A stretch of DNA of 64,000 bases. Source: Peribacillus simplex NBRC 15720 = DSM 1321. GTDB taxonomy: Bacteria; Bacillota; Bacilli; Bacillales; DSM-1321. Shown here piece after piece: positions 26,960 through 35,830 of this stretch. The translations under genes were made by a program, and so were the position numbers. The DNA is taken from NCBI RefSeq assembly GCF_002243645.1, contig NZ_CP017704.1:124001-188000 (forward strand), read 5' to 3'. A model generated the notes under the pieces. It saw only the letters and a list, made by a program, of their open reading frames with translations. It made no database searches and was not told where the DNA came from. Position 1 is the first letter of the stretch. Every line of letters begins with the position of its first letter.

Positions 26960-27447
26960 CAATTGGTGAAAGTCAATTCTTTTGCAAAATCAGGCAACGG
27001 CTTCTTTTTGACTGATATTAAATGTTCATTTTCATATGTAAAGGCAAATTCTAGTGGTGGTTCATCCTGTAATATATCTTTTAGATAATACTTTATGTTG
27101 GACACAACTTCATTTGCCTCCATAACCCATTGATATGGCTTCCAGGCAAGTTCCCCTTCATCACAGGCTGATAGCCCGCCACCTGCCTCTTCAGCTCGGT
27201 AAACATACATTCCACCCGTTTGATTCCATGTCACAATCCCTCGAAAGGCCATCCCCTTTACCTTCAATCCAGTTTCTTCAAGAATTTCGCGTTCCATCGA
27301 TTCATCGATGGTTTCACCTTGTTCTATTTTCCCGCCTATACCATTCCATTTATGCCTATTGGGATTCTTTTGGCGAAATAGCATCAACACTTCATTTTCG
27401 TTGAATCTTTTTCGAGTTATGAAACAAATATTATATATAATATCCAT
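26959..27447 (-). CDS. Nudix hydrolase, 8-oxo-dGTP diphosphatase type
   Basis: A 162-residue Nudix protein. The box GKIEQGETIDESMEREILEE plus TGL fits GX5EX7REUXEEXGU exactly, with the metal-binding Glu residues present; WNGIGGKIE precedes it as in MutT/YvcI-type enzymes. ATG at 27447, eight bases after AAAGGA, is preferred over an upstream in-frame codon. Likely pyrophosphohydrolysis of a (damaged) nucleoside triphosphate; the exact substrate cannot be read. Confidence 0.82.
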   Translation of the reverse strand: MDIIYNICFITRKRFNENEVLMLFRQKNPNRHKWNGIGGKIEQGETIDESMEREILEETGLKVKGMAFRGIVTWNQTGGMYVYRAEEAGGGLSACDEGELAWKPYQWVMEANEVVSNIKYYLKDILQDEPPLEFAFTYENEHLISVKKKPLPDFAKELTFTN

Positions 27448-27537
27448 GGTTGTTTCCTTTCTTAAACGCACATTATTCGCATCTACTTCATAATTACTTT
27501 ATACTTAAATAACGAACCTCTAGGAAGGAGAATTAGT

Positions 27538-27834
27538 ATGAAACTGACCATTTCCGATCAAGCAGCTAAGTGGTATATTGATGAGCTGGGGCTTCAAGAA
27601 GGCACTCATTTGCGCTTTTACGTAAGATATGGCGGGCATAGTACCGTCCAAAGCGGCTTTTCACTAGGTATCATGCCAGAAGAACCTGAAACTGCAGCAG
27701 TCGTAACCACTATGAATGAGATAAATTTTTATGTAGAAGAAAAGGATTTATGGTACTTTGATGGTCACGATTTACTTATTACTTTTAATGAAAAACTGAC
27801 TGAACCTGAATTTCACTACGAAAAGAGTGCTTGA
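27538..27834 (+). CDS. yneR: HesB/IscA-fold protein YneR
   Basis: A 98-residue HesB-like protein: LTISDQAAKWYIDELGL, YVRYGGHSTVQSGFSLGI and a DGHDLLITF tail. It has the fold of A-type iron-sulfur carriers but no cysteine at all, so it cannot ligate a cluster in the usual way. Ribosome site GAAGGAGAATTAGT. Neighbours and length match B. subtilis YneR. Function unknown. Confidence 0.85.
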   Translation: MKLTISDQAAKWYIDELGLQEGTHLRFYVRYGGHSTVQSGFSLGIMPEEPETAAVVTTMNEINFYVEEKDLWYFDGHDLLITFNEKLTEPEFHYEKSA

Positions 27835-27840
27835 CCCATG

Positions 27841-27870
27841 CAGCAGCGGTGTAAACTGCTGTTTTTTCTT
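27841..27870 (+). terminator. yneR terminator
   Basis: Stem CAGCAG / CTGCTG with a nine-base loop followed by TTTTTTCTTGTT, just after the yneR stop. Confidence 0.75.
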
Positions 27871-27872
27871 GT

Positions 27873-28166
27873 TCAATCGAGCAGGCGCTCTTTAATATCT
27901 TCCGCCCTAAGAATTTCCGCTTGCTTATCCCCTAAAAGATCGAAATGAGAATAGCCATCCTTTCTATGATGAATCCACTCTTTTTTCAGCCCGTATTTCT
28001 TACCCCACTCCGATAAACGCCGTAAATCATTACACCCCACTTTTGTAACCGTCTTGCAACCAGGAAATCGGTCATCCAGCCAATAATGAGTTAAAAAAGC
28101 TATTTGGCCTTGATCGATTTTCTGCTTCCAGGCTACTACATCTACCCGTTTAATCCCAAAAGCCAT
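27873..28166 (-). CDS. yneQ: YneQ family protein
   Basis: A 97-residue conserved Bacillus protein of unknown function, rich in Trp, His and charged residues (ITHYWLDDRFPGC-like region, KEWIHHRKDGYSHFDLLG). No signal peptide or membrane span. It follows the thioesterase gene on the same strand with a GAGGTGAATAAGAA ribosome site, as yneP-yneQ in B. subtilis. Confidence 0.75.
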   Translation of the reverse strand: MAFGIKRVDVVAWKQKIDQGQIAFLTHYWLDDRFPGCKTVTKVGCNDLRRLSEWGKKYGLKKEWIHHRKDGYSHFDLLGDKQAEILRAEDIKERLLD

Positions 28167-28191
28167 TTCTTATTCACCTCAATGATTGTAA

Positions 28192-28623
28192 TTAAACCAA
28201 TTCATCATGCTTTTTATTTTTCTCATAGGCCTCATGCCATTCAGGATACATGCGCTTAATGGATATCGGGCGGAAGCTCTCCTTTTTAACGCAAACATGG
28301 GAAGAATAACCTGTAGCAGCCACTTCATTTTTTCCATTAACGATTTCATACCCATAAACGACTCGTAAGCCGTCATATTTTTCAATCCAGGTTTTAACTT
28401 TTACCTTATCACCATATCTAACAGGGGTTTTATACGAAGCCTGAATATCCATAACAGGTGAAAGGATGCCATCCGCTTCCATATCAGCATAATAAAATCC
28501 TAAATCATTTATCAATTTTGTCCTGCCTAGTTCCATCCATATAAAATAATTCGCATGGTATACAACTCCCATTTGATCTGTCTCTGCATACCGCACTTCA
28601 ATTTCATTTTCAGCTATGAACAT
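28192..28623 (-). CDS. yneP: acyl-CoA thioesterase YneP (4HBT family)
   Basis: A 143-residue hot-dog thioesterase: VRYAETDQMGVVYHANYFIWMELGR carries the 4-hydroxybenzoyl-CoA thioesterase motif with the catalytic Asp in ETDQMG. Then PVRYGDKVKVKTWIEKYDGLRVVYGYEI. Hydrolyses an acyl-CoA; substrate not predictable. First of a two-gene unit with yneQ. Confidence 0.85.
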   Translation of the reverse strand: MFIAENEIEVRYAETDQMGVVYHANYFIWMELGRTKLINDLGFYYADMEADGILSPVMDIQASYKTPVRYGDKVKVKTWIEKYDGLRVVYGYEIVNGKNEVAATGYSSHVCVKKESFRPISIKRMYPEWHEAYEKNKKHDELV

Positions 28624-28729
28624 TTTGTTTCCCCACTTTCATTTCTATTGCAATAAACATTTTACCATAACAATTGTGCAAATTTCATTTAGACTGTCTT
28701 AATTGACTGCTTCCCTGCCATGAACCTTA

Positions 28730-28768
28730 AATAAAAGAGGAGAAAGAGTTTCTTGCCTCTTTCTCCCC
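28730..28768 (-). terminator. tlp terminator
   Basis: Stem GGAGAAAGAG / CTCTTTCTCC with an eight-base loop, followed on the minus strand by TCTTTTATTT. Confidence 0.75.
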
Positions 28769-28781
28769 TTTACCTTGTTGG

Positions 28782-29027
28782 TTAAATATTATCGTTACTA
28801 TAACCGCTTTCCCGTGCTTCTTGCTCATCTTGCATTTCTTCCTTCATTCCATCAATGCTCTTTCTTCTTCGGTCATTTTTGGCCTTAATTGCCTCTTTTT
28901 CCTCCCCTGAAGAGAATGACAACGTTTCATTTGCCGCGATTATGTTTTCTTCTGTATTTTGAATCGCATCCTGAATTTTTTCAACATTATCCAAACGGTT
29001 ATCCTGATTGTGTTTATATGAGCCCAT
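28782..29027 (-). CDS. tlp: small acid-soluble spore protein Tlp
   Basis: An 81-residue helical, highly charged protein: DNRLDNVEKIQDAIQNTEEN and a DEQEARESGYSND tail closely follow the B. subtilis Tlp pattern. The ATG at 29027 behind GAGGTGAAATTA is preferred over an in-frame start three codons earlier. Made in the forespore and stored in the spore core. Follows sspN as in the sspN-tlp operon. Confidence 0.92.
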   Translation of the reverse strand: MGSYKHNQDNRLDNVEKIQDAIQNTEENIIAANETLSFSSGEEKEAIKAKNDRRRKSIDGMKEEMQDEQEARESGYSNDNI

Positions 29028-29085
29028 TAATTTCACCTCATGTTATTTTGTTTACATAATATTATTACGATTACTTTACCCTTGA

Positions 29086-29229
29086 TTACTCACCTTTAGT
29101 TTGAATGACTTGAGGATGTTTCCCTGATTTGTCCTGCATTTTCTTCCCGTTATTGCCACCCGCTGCTATTGGTTGTGTCCCTAGATGGCTCGGTCTAAAG
29201 TGTTTGGAATCTTTTTTTGGATTACCCAT
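29086..29229 (-). CDS. sspN: small acid-soluble spore protein N
   Basis: A 47-residue protein: [20 protein letters not shown], then [19 protein letters not shown] with the invariant C-terminal QTKGE of SspN. Ribosome site GAGGAGGAGGCGATAAA is strong. First gene of sspN-tlp. Minor spore protein made under forespore sigma-G; no promoter was assigned. Confidence 0.92.
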   Translation of the reverse strand: MGNPKKDSKHFRPSHLGTQPIAAGGNNGKKMQDKSGKHPQVIQTKGE

Positions 29230-29302
29230 TTTATCGCCTCCTCCTCTTATCATGGATATAAAAGACGAAATTCATGAATGCCAGTTTTTGAAAAAGTCAT
29301 GA

Positions 29303-29349
29303 AAAAAGAGCCAGCGCTTTGAAGGGACCTTCATGGCACTGGCTCTTTT
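29303..29349 (-). terminator. terminator of the FbpB-like gene
   Basis: Long stem AAAAGAGCCAG / CTGGCTCTTTT extended by partial pairing, followed by TTTCATG on the minus strand. Confidence 0.75.
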
Positions 29350-29369
29350 GAAAAAAACTTTTGCAAAAC

Positions 29370-29498
29370 CTATTCAGCCTTTTGCATATGTTTTTTTTCA
29401 AGACGTTCCTCAAGTCTTTCCATTTGTTTAACGTCCATCAATAATTCCTTTTTGTTTTCTTTAATTAATTCTTCAAATGTCCTTTTTCTTTTTTTCAT
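29370..29498 (-). CDS. FbpB-family small basic protein
   Basis: A 42-residue protein, MKKRKRTFEELIKENKKELL then DVKQMERLEERLEKKH, matching the Fur-regulated basic protein B family by its basic N-terminus, FEEL-KENK-ELL and paired E/R repeats. In B. subtilis FbpB works with the small RNA FsrA to spare iron. ATG follows GGTGAAAAGG. A weak Fur-like site (ATTATCA half plus a poor left half) lies at 29584-29598. The target of this paralogue is unknown. Confidence 0.75.
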   Translation of the reverse strand: MKKRKRTFEELIKENKKELLMDVKQMERLEERLEKKHMQKAE

Positions 29499-29721
29499 CC
29501 TTTTCACCTACTTATTTTTAATATACTATTCAGTATTGCCAAATTAACGTAAAATTATGACTATATGGTGTCCATCCCTAAAATTGTCATAATTATCAGA
29601 TTTTTAACCTGATAAAATTACATTTCTCCACTCTCTATACTTTAACCCTATTTTCATGAACATTAACCATAATTTTTTAAATTTTTTGATTTTTACATTA
29701 AATTTTGACAACTTTGTTAAC

Positions 29722-29752
29722 AAATAATAAAACGGAACCTCATAAAGGTTCC
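29722..29752 (-). terminator. terminator of yneN, separated from the gene by repeat copy 2
   Basis: Minus strand stem GGAACCT / AGGTTCC followed by GTTTTATTATTTG. Its first 13 bases are repeated at 29927-29939 directly after the yneN stop, as if the repeat had inserted inside this hairpin. Confidence 0.65.
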
Positions 29753-29926
29753 GCCAGACTGTAGTCAAATTTCTGAGAAAAGTCAATTTACCTACAGTTT
29801 TGTCCTGAAATCCGCTCCCTTTCCGCCGACTGTCTGCCAAGCCTCCTCGCCGCAAGCGTCTCCGGAGTCTTGACTAGCCAGTTATTCGGCAGGAGTGTCG
29901 CTAATTTCGTCAATACTGATGGAAAT
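29753..29926. repeat. interspersed ~180-bp repeat, copy 2, flanked by a 13-bp direct repeat
   Basis: Same family as 12074-12254; the core 29815-29914 aligns almost without gaps. It is bounded by TCATAAAGGTTCC on both sides (29740-29752 and 29927-29939). No transposase reading frame is present. The direct repeat looks like a target-site duplication. Confidence 0.75.
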
Positions 29927-29940
29927 TCATAAAGGTTCCC

Positions 29941-30474
29941 CTACTGCATACTATTTATATTTCGTTCCATATCTTTTAGTTGCATGGCTGAAATTACCTT
30001 ATTCCTGATAATGCCTTCTTTGTCGATGAAGTAAGTTGTTGGTATGCTAAGAATCTTGTAGCGCTCATTCACTGGATTTTTTGCACTTTGACTGTCCAGC
30101 GGAATGGTAAAAGTAATTCCATTATCGTCTACAAAGGATTGTACATCATTTTCCGGGTCAATATTGACAGCAAGTACGACGACATCATCACCCGCTTGCT
30201 GTGTATATTTCTCCATATCCGGCATTTCCTTCTTGCAAGGCGGACACCACGTTGCCCAAAAATTCAGCATTACCTTTTTACCCTTATAATCAGATAATTC
30301 AACTTGTTTCCCATCCAAAGTTTTCAGGGAGAAATTCGGTGCTTTAGCTCCAATTTTCAATCCTCCCAAAGCATCTTTTTCGTCATTTTCCTTTGATTCA
30401 TTATCCATAGCCTGCACGATCGCTACTGTAATAAGTGACAGTAAGGCCACCGAAGCAATAATTTTTTTAAGCAT
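29941..30474 (-). CDS. yneN: thioredoxin-like TlpA/ResA-family protein YneN
   Basis: A 177-residue extracytoplasmic thiol-disulfide protein. The first 25 residues are a signal anchor (KKIIASVALLSLITVAIVQA). The thioredoxin domain has LNFWATWCPPCKKEMP with the active CPPC near residue 75, and the cis-Pro in ILSIPTTYFID. It probably reduces or oxidises thiols on the outer face of the membrane, as ResA and StoA do. Located after aconitase, as in B. subtilis. Repeat copy 2 begins 15 bases past its stop. Confidence 0.87.
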   Translation of the reverse strand: MLKKIIASVALLSLITVAIVQAMDNESKENDEKDALGGLKIGAKAPNFSLKTLDGKQVELSDYKGKKVMLNFWATWCPPCKKEMPDMEKYTQQAGDDVVVLAVNIDPENDVQSFVDDNGITFTIPLDSQSAKNPVNERYKILSIPTTYFIDKEGIIRNKVISAMQLKDMERNINSMQ

Positions 30475-30627
30475 ACTCGTCCCCCTAGTCCCATTACAAT
30501 AAAAATATTAGTCCATTTCCAGAAATAGAACAACTTCCCTATTCCATCTTAACAATAAAAGGACCTCCGGAAAAGTGTATTTCCTTTAAATCATATCATG
30601 ATATCACTTTGTTTCATAAACTTGACA

Positions 30628-30667
30628 CAAAAAAAAGCGGTAAACCTGACAAGTAGGTTTACCGCTT
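30628..30667 (-). terminator. acnA terminator
   Basis: Perfect 13-base stem AAGCGGTAAACCT / AGGTTTACCGCTT followed on the minus strand by TTTTTTTTGTG. Confidence 0.88.
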
Positions 30668-30681
30668 CCTAAAAGCTGAAA

Positions 30682-33393
30682 TTAGCCTTTTAATTTATTA
30701 CGTAATACCATTTGAAGGATACCACCGTGACGGTAGTAGTCGATTTCGATTTCGGAATCGAAACGAACAAGTACATCAAATTCTTTTACGTTTCCAGCTT
30801 CATCAGTAGCTGTAACTGTTACGATATCACGCGGTTTAACTGTTTCGTCGATTTTAACTGCAATCGCTTCTTTACCAGTCAATCCAAGCGTTTCAGCGTT
30901 TTCGCCTTCTTTGAATTGAAGTGGAAGAACACCCATTAATGCAAGGTTAGAACGGTGAATACGTTCAAAGCTTTCAGCGATGACTGTTTTGATGCCAAGA
31001 AGGTTAGTACCTTTTGCAGCCCAGTCACGAGAGCTTCCCATACCATAGTCTTTACCAGCGATGACTGCAAGACCTGTTCCATCAGCTTTGTATTTCATAC
31101 AAGCATCATAGATAGCCATTACATCGCCTGTTGGCCAGTAAGTAGTGTAACCACCTTCTGTACCTGGAGCAACTTGGTTACGGATACGAATGTTTGCGAA
31201 TGTTCCACGCATCATTGCTTCATGGTTACCACGACGAGAACCGTAAGAGTTAAAGTCACGCGGTTTCACACCGTTTTCACGAAGATAGATACCAGCTGGT
31301 GTATCTTTACCGATTGCACCTGCAGGAGAAATGTGGTCAGTTGTTACTGAGTCACCGAATTTACCTACTACGCGCAAGCCAGAAAGTGGGTTAACTGAAC
31401 CTGGTTCTGGTGATAATCCTTCAAAGAATGGAGGATTTTGAATATATGTTGATTTAGAATCGAAAGCGTAAATTGCTTCGTTACTTGTTTGGATTTCATT
31501 CCAACGTTTGTTATCGTTGAATACTGTTTCATATTCTTTACGGAATAATTCTGGTGTAACTGTTGCTTTAACAGCAGCGTTAACTTCTTCTTGTGATGGC
31601 CAGATATCAGCAAGATATACATCGTTACCATCTTTGTCTTTACCAAGTGAATCATTGTTAAGATCGAAGTCCACAGTACCAGCAAGTGCATATGCAACAA
31701 CCAAAGTTGGAGAAGCAAGATAGTTTGCTTTCACTAGTGGATGAATACGACCTTCAAAGTTACGGTTACCAGAAAGTACTGAAGTTACTAGAAGATCTGC
31801 TTCAGCAACTGCTGCTTCGATTTCGTCCGCTAATGGACCTGAGTTACCGATACATGTTGTACAACCGTAACCAACTACGTTGAATCCTAATTGATCAAGG
31901 AATGGTTGAAGACCTGCATCACGAAGGTAACCAGTAACAACTTTAGAACCTGGTGCCAATGATGTTTTTACATAATCAGGAACAGTCAAGCCTTTTTCAA
32001 CTGCTTTTTTAGCAATAAGACCTGCCCCAAGCATTACGTATGGGTTAGAAGTATTTGTACAGCTTGTGATTGCAGCAATTGCGATCGCACCTGTTTTCAT
32101 TACCGTTTCTTTACCATCGGCAAATTTAACAGTCACTTCTTTATCCAATTCAGAATTGTCCATGCCGAAACCTTGGTTACCCATTGGTGCATTGATAGCA
32201 TCATGGAAAGATTGTTTCATTTGAGAAAGTGGAATCAAATCTTGCGGGCGTTTAGGGCCTGAAAGGTTTGGTTCAATTGCTGAAAGGTCGATTTCCACAA
32301 CATCATTGTATGCTGGATCTTCGTTTTCAGGAGAGTAGAACAATCCATTTTCTTTGCAGTAAGATTCAACCACTTTAATTTGTTTTTCATCACGGCCTGT
32401 TAAGCGCATGTAATCGATCGCTTCTGCATCAACAGGGAAGAAACCAACTGTAGCACCGTATTCAGGAGCCATGTTAGCGATTGTTGCACGGTCAGCAAGT
32501 GGAAGGTATCCTACTCCTGGGCCGTAGAACTCAACAAATTTACCAACTACGCCGTGTGCACGAAGAACTTGTGTTACTTTCAATGCAAGGTCAGTAGCTG
32601 TTGTACCTTTAGGAAGTTGGCCAGTTAGTTTAACACCAACCACTTTTGGAACTGGGAAGTAAGAAGGCTGTCCAAGCATGCCTGCTTCTGCTTCGATACC
32701 GCCGACACCCCAACCAAGAACACCAATACCGTTGATCATTGTAGTATGTGAATCTGTACCAAAAACAGAGTCAGGGAATACTTCAAAATCGCCGTTTGGA
32801 GTTTCAACTGCATGCACTACGTTCGCAAGGTACTCAAGGTTAACTTGGTGAACGATACCAGTTGCTGGTGGAACCGCACGGTAGTTATTGAATGATTTTT
32901 GAGCCCAGCTTAGGAACTGGTAACGCTCTGCATTACGTTCGAATTCAAGATCCATATTGGCATCAAGGGAATCAATAGTACCTGCTTTATCAACTTGTAC
33001 AGAGTGGTCAATTACAAGGTCAACCGGGATTTCCGGGTTGATTTTATCAGGATCTCCACCAAGTGCAGCGAATGCATTACGTAGAGAAGCTAAATCAACA
33101 ACAACTGGAACACCAGTGAAATCTTGTAGGATAACACGAGATGGCTTGAAAGGAACATCTATATCTTGTTGCTCGCTTGTTCCCCATTTAGCAAGGTTCG
33201 CAACATGTTCTTTTGTGATTACTCTTCCGTCTACTTGGCGAAGTACCGCTTCAAGTAAAACTTTAATGGAATATGGAAGGCGAGATACTTGGCCGTCCCC
33301 TGCTTTTTCAATAGCGTCTAGGCTGTAGTAGTTGTAGCGTTCCCCTTCAATTTCAAAGGACTTACGCGCTTGGTATACGTCATTTTTCGTCAT
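30682..33393 (-). CDS. acnA: aconitate hydratase
   Basis: A 903-residue aconitase A (B. subtilis CitB), which isomerises citrate to isocitrate in the TCA cycle and can bind iron-responsive RNA when it loses its cluster. Cluster ligands lie in [11 protein letters not shown] and [12 protein letters not shown]. The swivelling C-terminal domain has [11 protein letters not shown] and [18 protein letters not shown]. Its codon choice is strongly biased toward a few codons (for example GAAGGTCGTATTCATCC-like runs), unlike its neighbours, as expected for high expression. Monocistronic, with its own terminator. Confidence 0.97.
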   Translation of the reverse strand: MTKNDVYQARKSFEIEGERYNYYSLDAIEKAGDGQVSRLPYSIKVLLEAVLRQVDGRVITKEHVANLAKWGTSEQQDIDVPFKPSRVILQDFTGVPVVVDLASLRNAFAALGGDPDKINPEIPVDLVIDHSVQVDKAGTIDSLDANMDLEFERNAERYQFLSWAQKSFNNYRAVPPATGIVHQVNLEYLANVVHAVETPNGDFEVFPDSVFGTDSHTTMINGIGVLGWGVGGIEAEAGMLGQPSYFPVPKVVGVKLTGQLPKGTTATDLALKVTQVLRAHGVVGKFVEFYGPGVGYLPLADRATIANMAPEYGATVGFFPVDAEAIDYMRLTGRDEKQIKVVESYCKENGLFYSPENEDPAYNDVVEIDLSAIEPNLSGPKRPQDLIPLSQMKQSFHDAINAPMGNQGFGMDNSELDKEVTVKFADGKETVMKTGAIAIAAITSCTNTSNPYVMLGAGLIAKKAVEKGLTVPDYVKTSLAPGSKVVTGYLRDAGLQPFLDQLGFNVVGYGCTTCIGNSGPLADEIEAAVAEADLLVTSVLSGNRNFEGRIHPLVKANYLASPTLVVAYALAGTVDFDLNNDSLGKDKDGNDVYLADIWPSQEEVNAAVKATVTPELFRKEYETVFNDNKRWNEIQTSNEAIYAFDSKSTYIQNPPFFEGLSPEPGSVNPLSGLRVVGKFGDSVTTDHISPAGAIGKDTPAGIYLRENGVKPRDFNSYGSRRGNHEAMMRGTFANIRIRNQVAPGTEGGYTTYWPTGDVMAIYDACMKYKADGTGLAVIAGKDYGMGSSRDWAAKGTNLLGIKTVIAESFERIHRSNLALMGVLPLQFKEGENAETLGLTGKEAIAVKIDETVKPRDIVTVTATDEAGNVKEFDVLVRFDSEIEIDYYRHGGILQMVLRNKLKG

Positions 33394-33550
33394 GAATATT
33401 ACCCCCTATTAAACTGTCAGAACGTATTCTGCACATAAAAGTAAAACCTGGTTCACTGAAACCATGTTTACCATAGATATAAGTAAAAAAGTTAGTTTGT
33501 CGAATTTTCTCTCTCTTCTCCCACCCTAACTCTTCCTTCAACTTAATACT

Positions 33551-33612
33551 AATATAGAAATGAGTATAAGTAAATAACAAGAAAGTTATTGTTTTTGATA
33601 AGTTTCTCTTAT
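33551..33612 (-). promoter_or_regulatory. acnA promoter with a CcpC-type dyad
   Basis: Minus strand -35 TTGTTA, 18 bases, -10 TATATT (33551-33556). ATAAGAGAAACTTAT (33598-33612) is ATAA-N7-TTAT, the CcpC dyad, centred about 60 bases upstream of the expected start point, close to the -66 position known for citB. A further CTTAT half site lies between -35 and -10. The rest of the 385-base gap holds no gene. Confidence 0.55.
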
Positions 33613-33778
33613 AGAAAAAAATCCCCCACATATTAAAGTGCATTTAGGAAGCCTTGATGATATGCATTTTATTGAAAATCCCCCTATTTGTGTCCTGATA
33701 AATTATTCCAGCAAAACATATTAGAACTTCATACATAATCATTCGACATTATCGCATTCTATGGGTGGAGGTGTCGAA

Positions 33779-33931
33779 ATGACAAAACAAAAGGCAAATC
33801 ATGTTATACCAGGTATGAATGCTGCAAAAGCGCAAGGTAATGGAGCTGGATACAATGATGAACTGGGAAATGAACCGCCATTATCCGAAATGCAAAGGCA
33901 AAATAATAAAAAAAGAAAGAAAAACCAATGA
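33779..33931 (+). CDS. sspO: small acid-soluble spore protein O
   Basis: A 50-residue protein: [20 protein letters not shown] then AGYNDE and the C-terminal [11 protein letters not shown], the pattern of SspO (CotK). ATG follows GGTGGAGGTGTCGAA. Minor protein of the mature spore core. Divergent from acnA, as in B. subtilis. Confidence 0.92.
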   Translation: MTKQKANHVIPGMNAAKAQGNGAGYNDELGNEPPLSEMQRQNNKKRKKNQ

Positions 33932-33959
33932 TTTCCCTCATTTCTAGGCGTTAAATAGG

Positions 33960-34007
33960 ATAGGCTTTTTGAAATGGCAGTTGTACTGCATTTTTCAAAA
34001 AGCCTAT
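33960..34007 (+). terminator. hairpin after sspO
   Basis: Perfect 15-base stem ATAGGCTTTTTGAAA / TTTCAAAAAGCCTAT with an 18-base loop. The T tract after it is poor, so termination efficiency is uncertain. Confidence 0.55.
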
Positions 34008-34051
34008 TCCATTCTAAAAATCAGGAAACGCACAAGTAAAACGCGCAAAAA

Positions 34052-34065
34052 CTCACGAGTAAAGC
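34052..34065. repeat. outlying unit of the 21-bp repeat family
   Basis: CTCACGAGTAAAGC is the exact reverse complement of GCTTTACTCGTGAG in the array at 43102-43248. A second degenerate unit (CACAAGTAAAACGC) lies 23 bases to the left. Confidence 0.5.
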
Positions 34066-34094
34066 GCATGAATTAACGACGATAGAACTGTCAC

Positions 34095-34358
34095 TCAATA
34101 GTCCTCTGAATTGACCTCATTGACGATTGCCTGAATATCCTGTTCGAATTTTTTCAATTGTTCTTTCTGATGTTCGGAAGCGGTGATTAAAGCAGACTGT
34201 ATTTGCTGATAGGCCTCGTTCACTTCCTGCTTCACATGTTTCAATTCTGTTCCGTAATTCGGTGCGTTCTTCTCAATGGATGAGTATACATCAAATACCT
34301 GTTGATAACTTTGCTGGGCTTCCTGGAAAGTCCTTCGCTTATCTTGTTTATCCTGCAT
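34095..34358 (-). CDS. small coiled-coil protein of unknown function
   Basis: An 87-residue, almost wholly helical and acidic protein (FQEAQQSYQQVFDVYSSIEK; KHVKQEVNEAYQQIQSALI), probably a coiled coil, with no Cys, signal or membrane span. A ribosome site GGAGCTGAACCCAA precedes the ATG. It lies between sspO and sspP on the opposite strand, where B. subtilis has no gene that I recall. I do not recognise a family. A spore role is suggested only by its neighbours. Confidence 0.65.
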   Translation of the reverse strand: MQDKQDKRRTFQEAQQSYQQVFDVYSSIEKNAPNYGTELKHVKQEVNEAYQQIQSALITASEHQKEQLKKFEQDIQAIVNEVNSEDY

Positions 34359-34472
34359 TTGGGTTCAGCTCCTTAATTAGTGTCCATCAATAGCATGTAC
34401 GAGGTTTGCAAATATATGTATGTGAATAAAATTTCTCGGACTGATTATCTTAAGAGATAGGAGGGATAGCAC

Positions 34473-34616
34473 ATGAACAAAAACGATGGTAAAGATATTC
34501 GAAAAAATGCTCCTAAAGGAAATAACCCAGGTCAACCTGCACCGTTAAGCGGTTCTCATAAGGTGAAAAACAGACAGCACACCCGTCAGAAGCATAATAG
34601 CAGTCATGATATGTAA
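34473..34616 (+). CDS. sspP: small acid-soluble spore protein P
   Basis: A 47-residue protein: [20 protein letters not shown] then [16 protein letters not shown], nearly the same end as B. subtilis SspP (CotL). The ATG follows AGGAGGGATAGCAC. In B. subtilis it is co-transcribed with sspO; here a reverse-strand gene and a hairpin lie between them, so it needs its own promoter. Confidence 0.92.
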   Translation: MNKNDGKDIRKNAPKGNNPGQPAPLSGSHKVKNRQHTRQKHNSSHDM

Positions 34617-34641
34617 GCTGCTTAAATAATCGTTCCATAAC

Positions 34642-34685
34642 AAAGCGGTGCCGCCCTGAAAAGGCAGACACCGCTTTCGTTTTAT
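34642..34685 (+). terminator. sspP terminator
   Basis: Stem AAAGCGGTG / CACCGCTTT with inner GCC/GGC pairing, followed by CGTTTTATAT. Confidence 0.65.
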
Positions 34686-34810
34686 ATTTGTGAAGCAAAT
34701 AAGTCACATGAAGGATATTCGATACCTTCCTATTATATGGGCATATTTTTTGGCAGCCTTTCACGGGTTTAAACGTTTCAAGTCCGTGCCATTCCCTTTT
34801 TCAATACAGT

Positions 34811-35830
34811 TCAGCCAAAATAACGATGATATAACGTTTTTGCTTCTGCAATATCTTTTGTTCCATGAATCAACGCCCGCCCATCTTTAAAAACGACCAA
34901 CCGATGGGTTCCGATAGTAAATGAAAGTAAATAAGGATTCCTAACAATCTTACCACCTTGTGCGAGAAGATTGTTTTCGAGTTCCGCTAAGTCTCTTTCA
35001 AGATTCCACGCTGGCCGAATCTGGACAGAATCCCTTCCGCACAAAACGGCTGTCTTTGTTCGATTTGAATAGGAGAGGTGGGGATACGTTCGATTTGACC
35101 CACATGACAAACAAGTATCTTTTTTTAATTGAGCTACATTTATGGATGAATGTTCATTTTTCCAAAGATCAAATGAAACGATTTTGTTTCTTAGTGATTC
35201 ATAATCTTCTACAAGGATTTTTAATGCTTCCGCCATTTGATGGGCAACGACCGTTTGAACAGCAGGGCTGATGATTCCCGCCGTATCACATGTCAATCCT
35301 CCCATTGGAACCGTTTCCAGCAAACAATTCAAACATGGTGTCACCTCTGGGATCACCGTGTAACTTATCCCATAACTCCCAACACAGGCCCCATAAATCC
35401 AGGGTATGTTATATTTTTGCGCAGTATCATTAATAAGCATCCTGGTATCGAAGTTATCAGTGGCATCCAATATTAAATCCACGCCTTCAACAAGCCTCGC
35501 CAGTTCATCAACCGAAACATCCGCCACATGCGATTTTACGATAACGTCCGAATTTAGCGCATTCAAACGATTCTTAGCTGCTACTGCTTTCGGTATTCTT
35601 TTTAGTGCATCTTCTTCACAATAAAGCTGTTGTCTTTGAAGGTTGCTCCACTCTACATAATCTCTGTCCACAATGGTGAGTTTCCCAATTCCTGCTCGTA
35701 CAAGGCCTTCCGCACTTCCCGTACCAAGAGCACCCGCTCCAATCACCAAAACATGTTTTTTGCGAATTTTCAATTGCCCTTCTTCCCCTATAGGGCCAAA
35801 AAGTTCTTGACGTGAATAACGTTCATTCAT
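34811..35830 (-). CDS. thiF: sulfur carrier adenylyltransferase ThiF
   Basis: A 339-residue E1-like enzyme that adenylates the C-terminus of ThiS. It has the ATP loop [38 protein letters not shown] and two zinc pairs, TPCLNCLLE and TCLSCGS. An extra C-terminal segment of about 70 residues (SVQIRPAW...) resembles that in B. subtilis ThiF. ATGA overlap with thiG. Last gene of the thiamin operon. Confidence 0.92.
   Translation of the reverse strand: MNERYSRQELFGPIGEEGQLKIRKKHVLVIGAGALGTGSAEGLVRAGIGKLTIVDRDYVEWSNLQRQQLYCEEDALKRIPKAVAAKNRLNALNSDVIVKSHVADVSVDELARLVEGVDLILDATDNFDTRMLINDTAQKYNIPWIYGACVGSYGISYTVIPEVTPCLNCLLETVPMGGLTCDTAGIISPAVQTVVAHQMAEALKILVEDYESLRNKIVSFDLWKNEHSSINVAQLKKDTCLSCGSNRTYPHLSYSNRTKTAVLCGRDSVQIRPAWNLERDLAELENNLLAQGGKIVRNPYLLSFTIGTHRLVVFKDGRALIHGTKDIAEAKTLYHRYFG

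Noticed and set aside
29584-29598. Fur box upstream of the FbpB-like gene
   Set aside because: Only 11 of 15 positions fit and one half is poor; not strong enough for a separate feature, though Fur control is plausible from the family.
29604-29855. An 83-codon minus-strand open frame across repeat copy 2
   Set aside because: It is produced by the repeat itself, has no ribosome site, and the matching frame in copy 1 gives a different sequence.
30955-31350. Long antisense open frames inside acnA and other genes (for example 131 codons here)
   Set aside because: They follow from the biased codon use of highly expressed genes, lack ribosome sites and encode unstructured Cys/Thr-rich sequence.
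34775-34795. Sequence resembling a sigma-54 promoter (TGGCACGGACTTGAA on the minus strand)
   Set aside because: Spacing between the two elements is one base short and the -12 element reads TTGAA, lacking the essential GC; it also lies after thiF with no suitable gene downstream.
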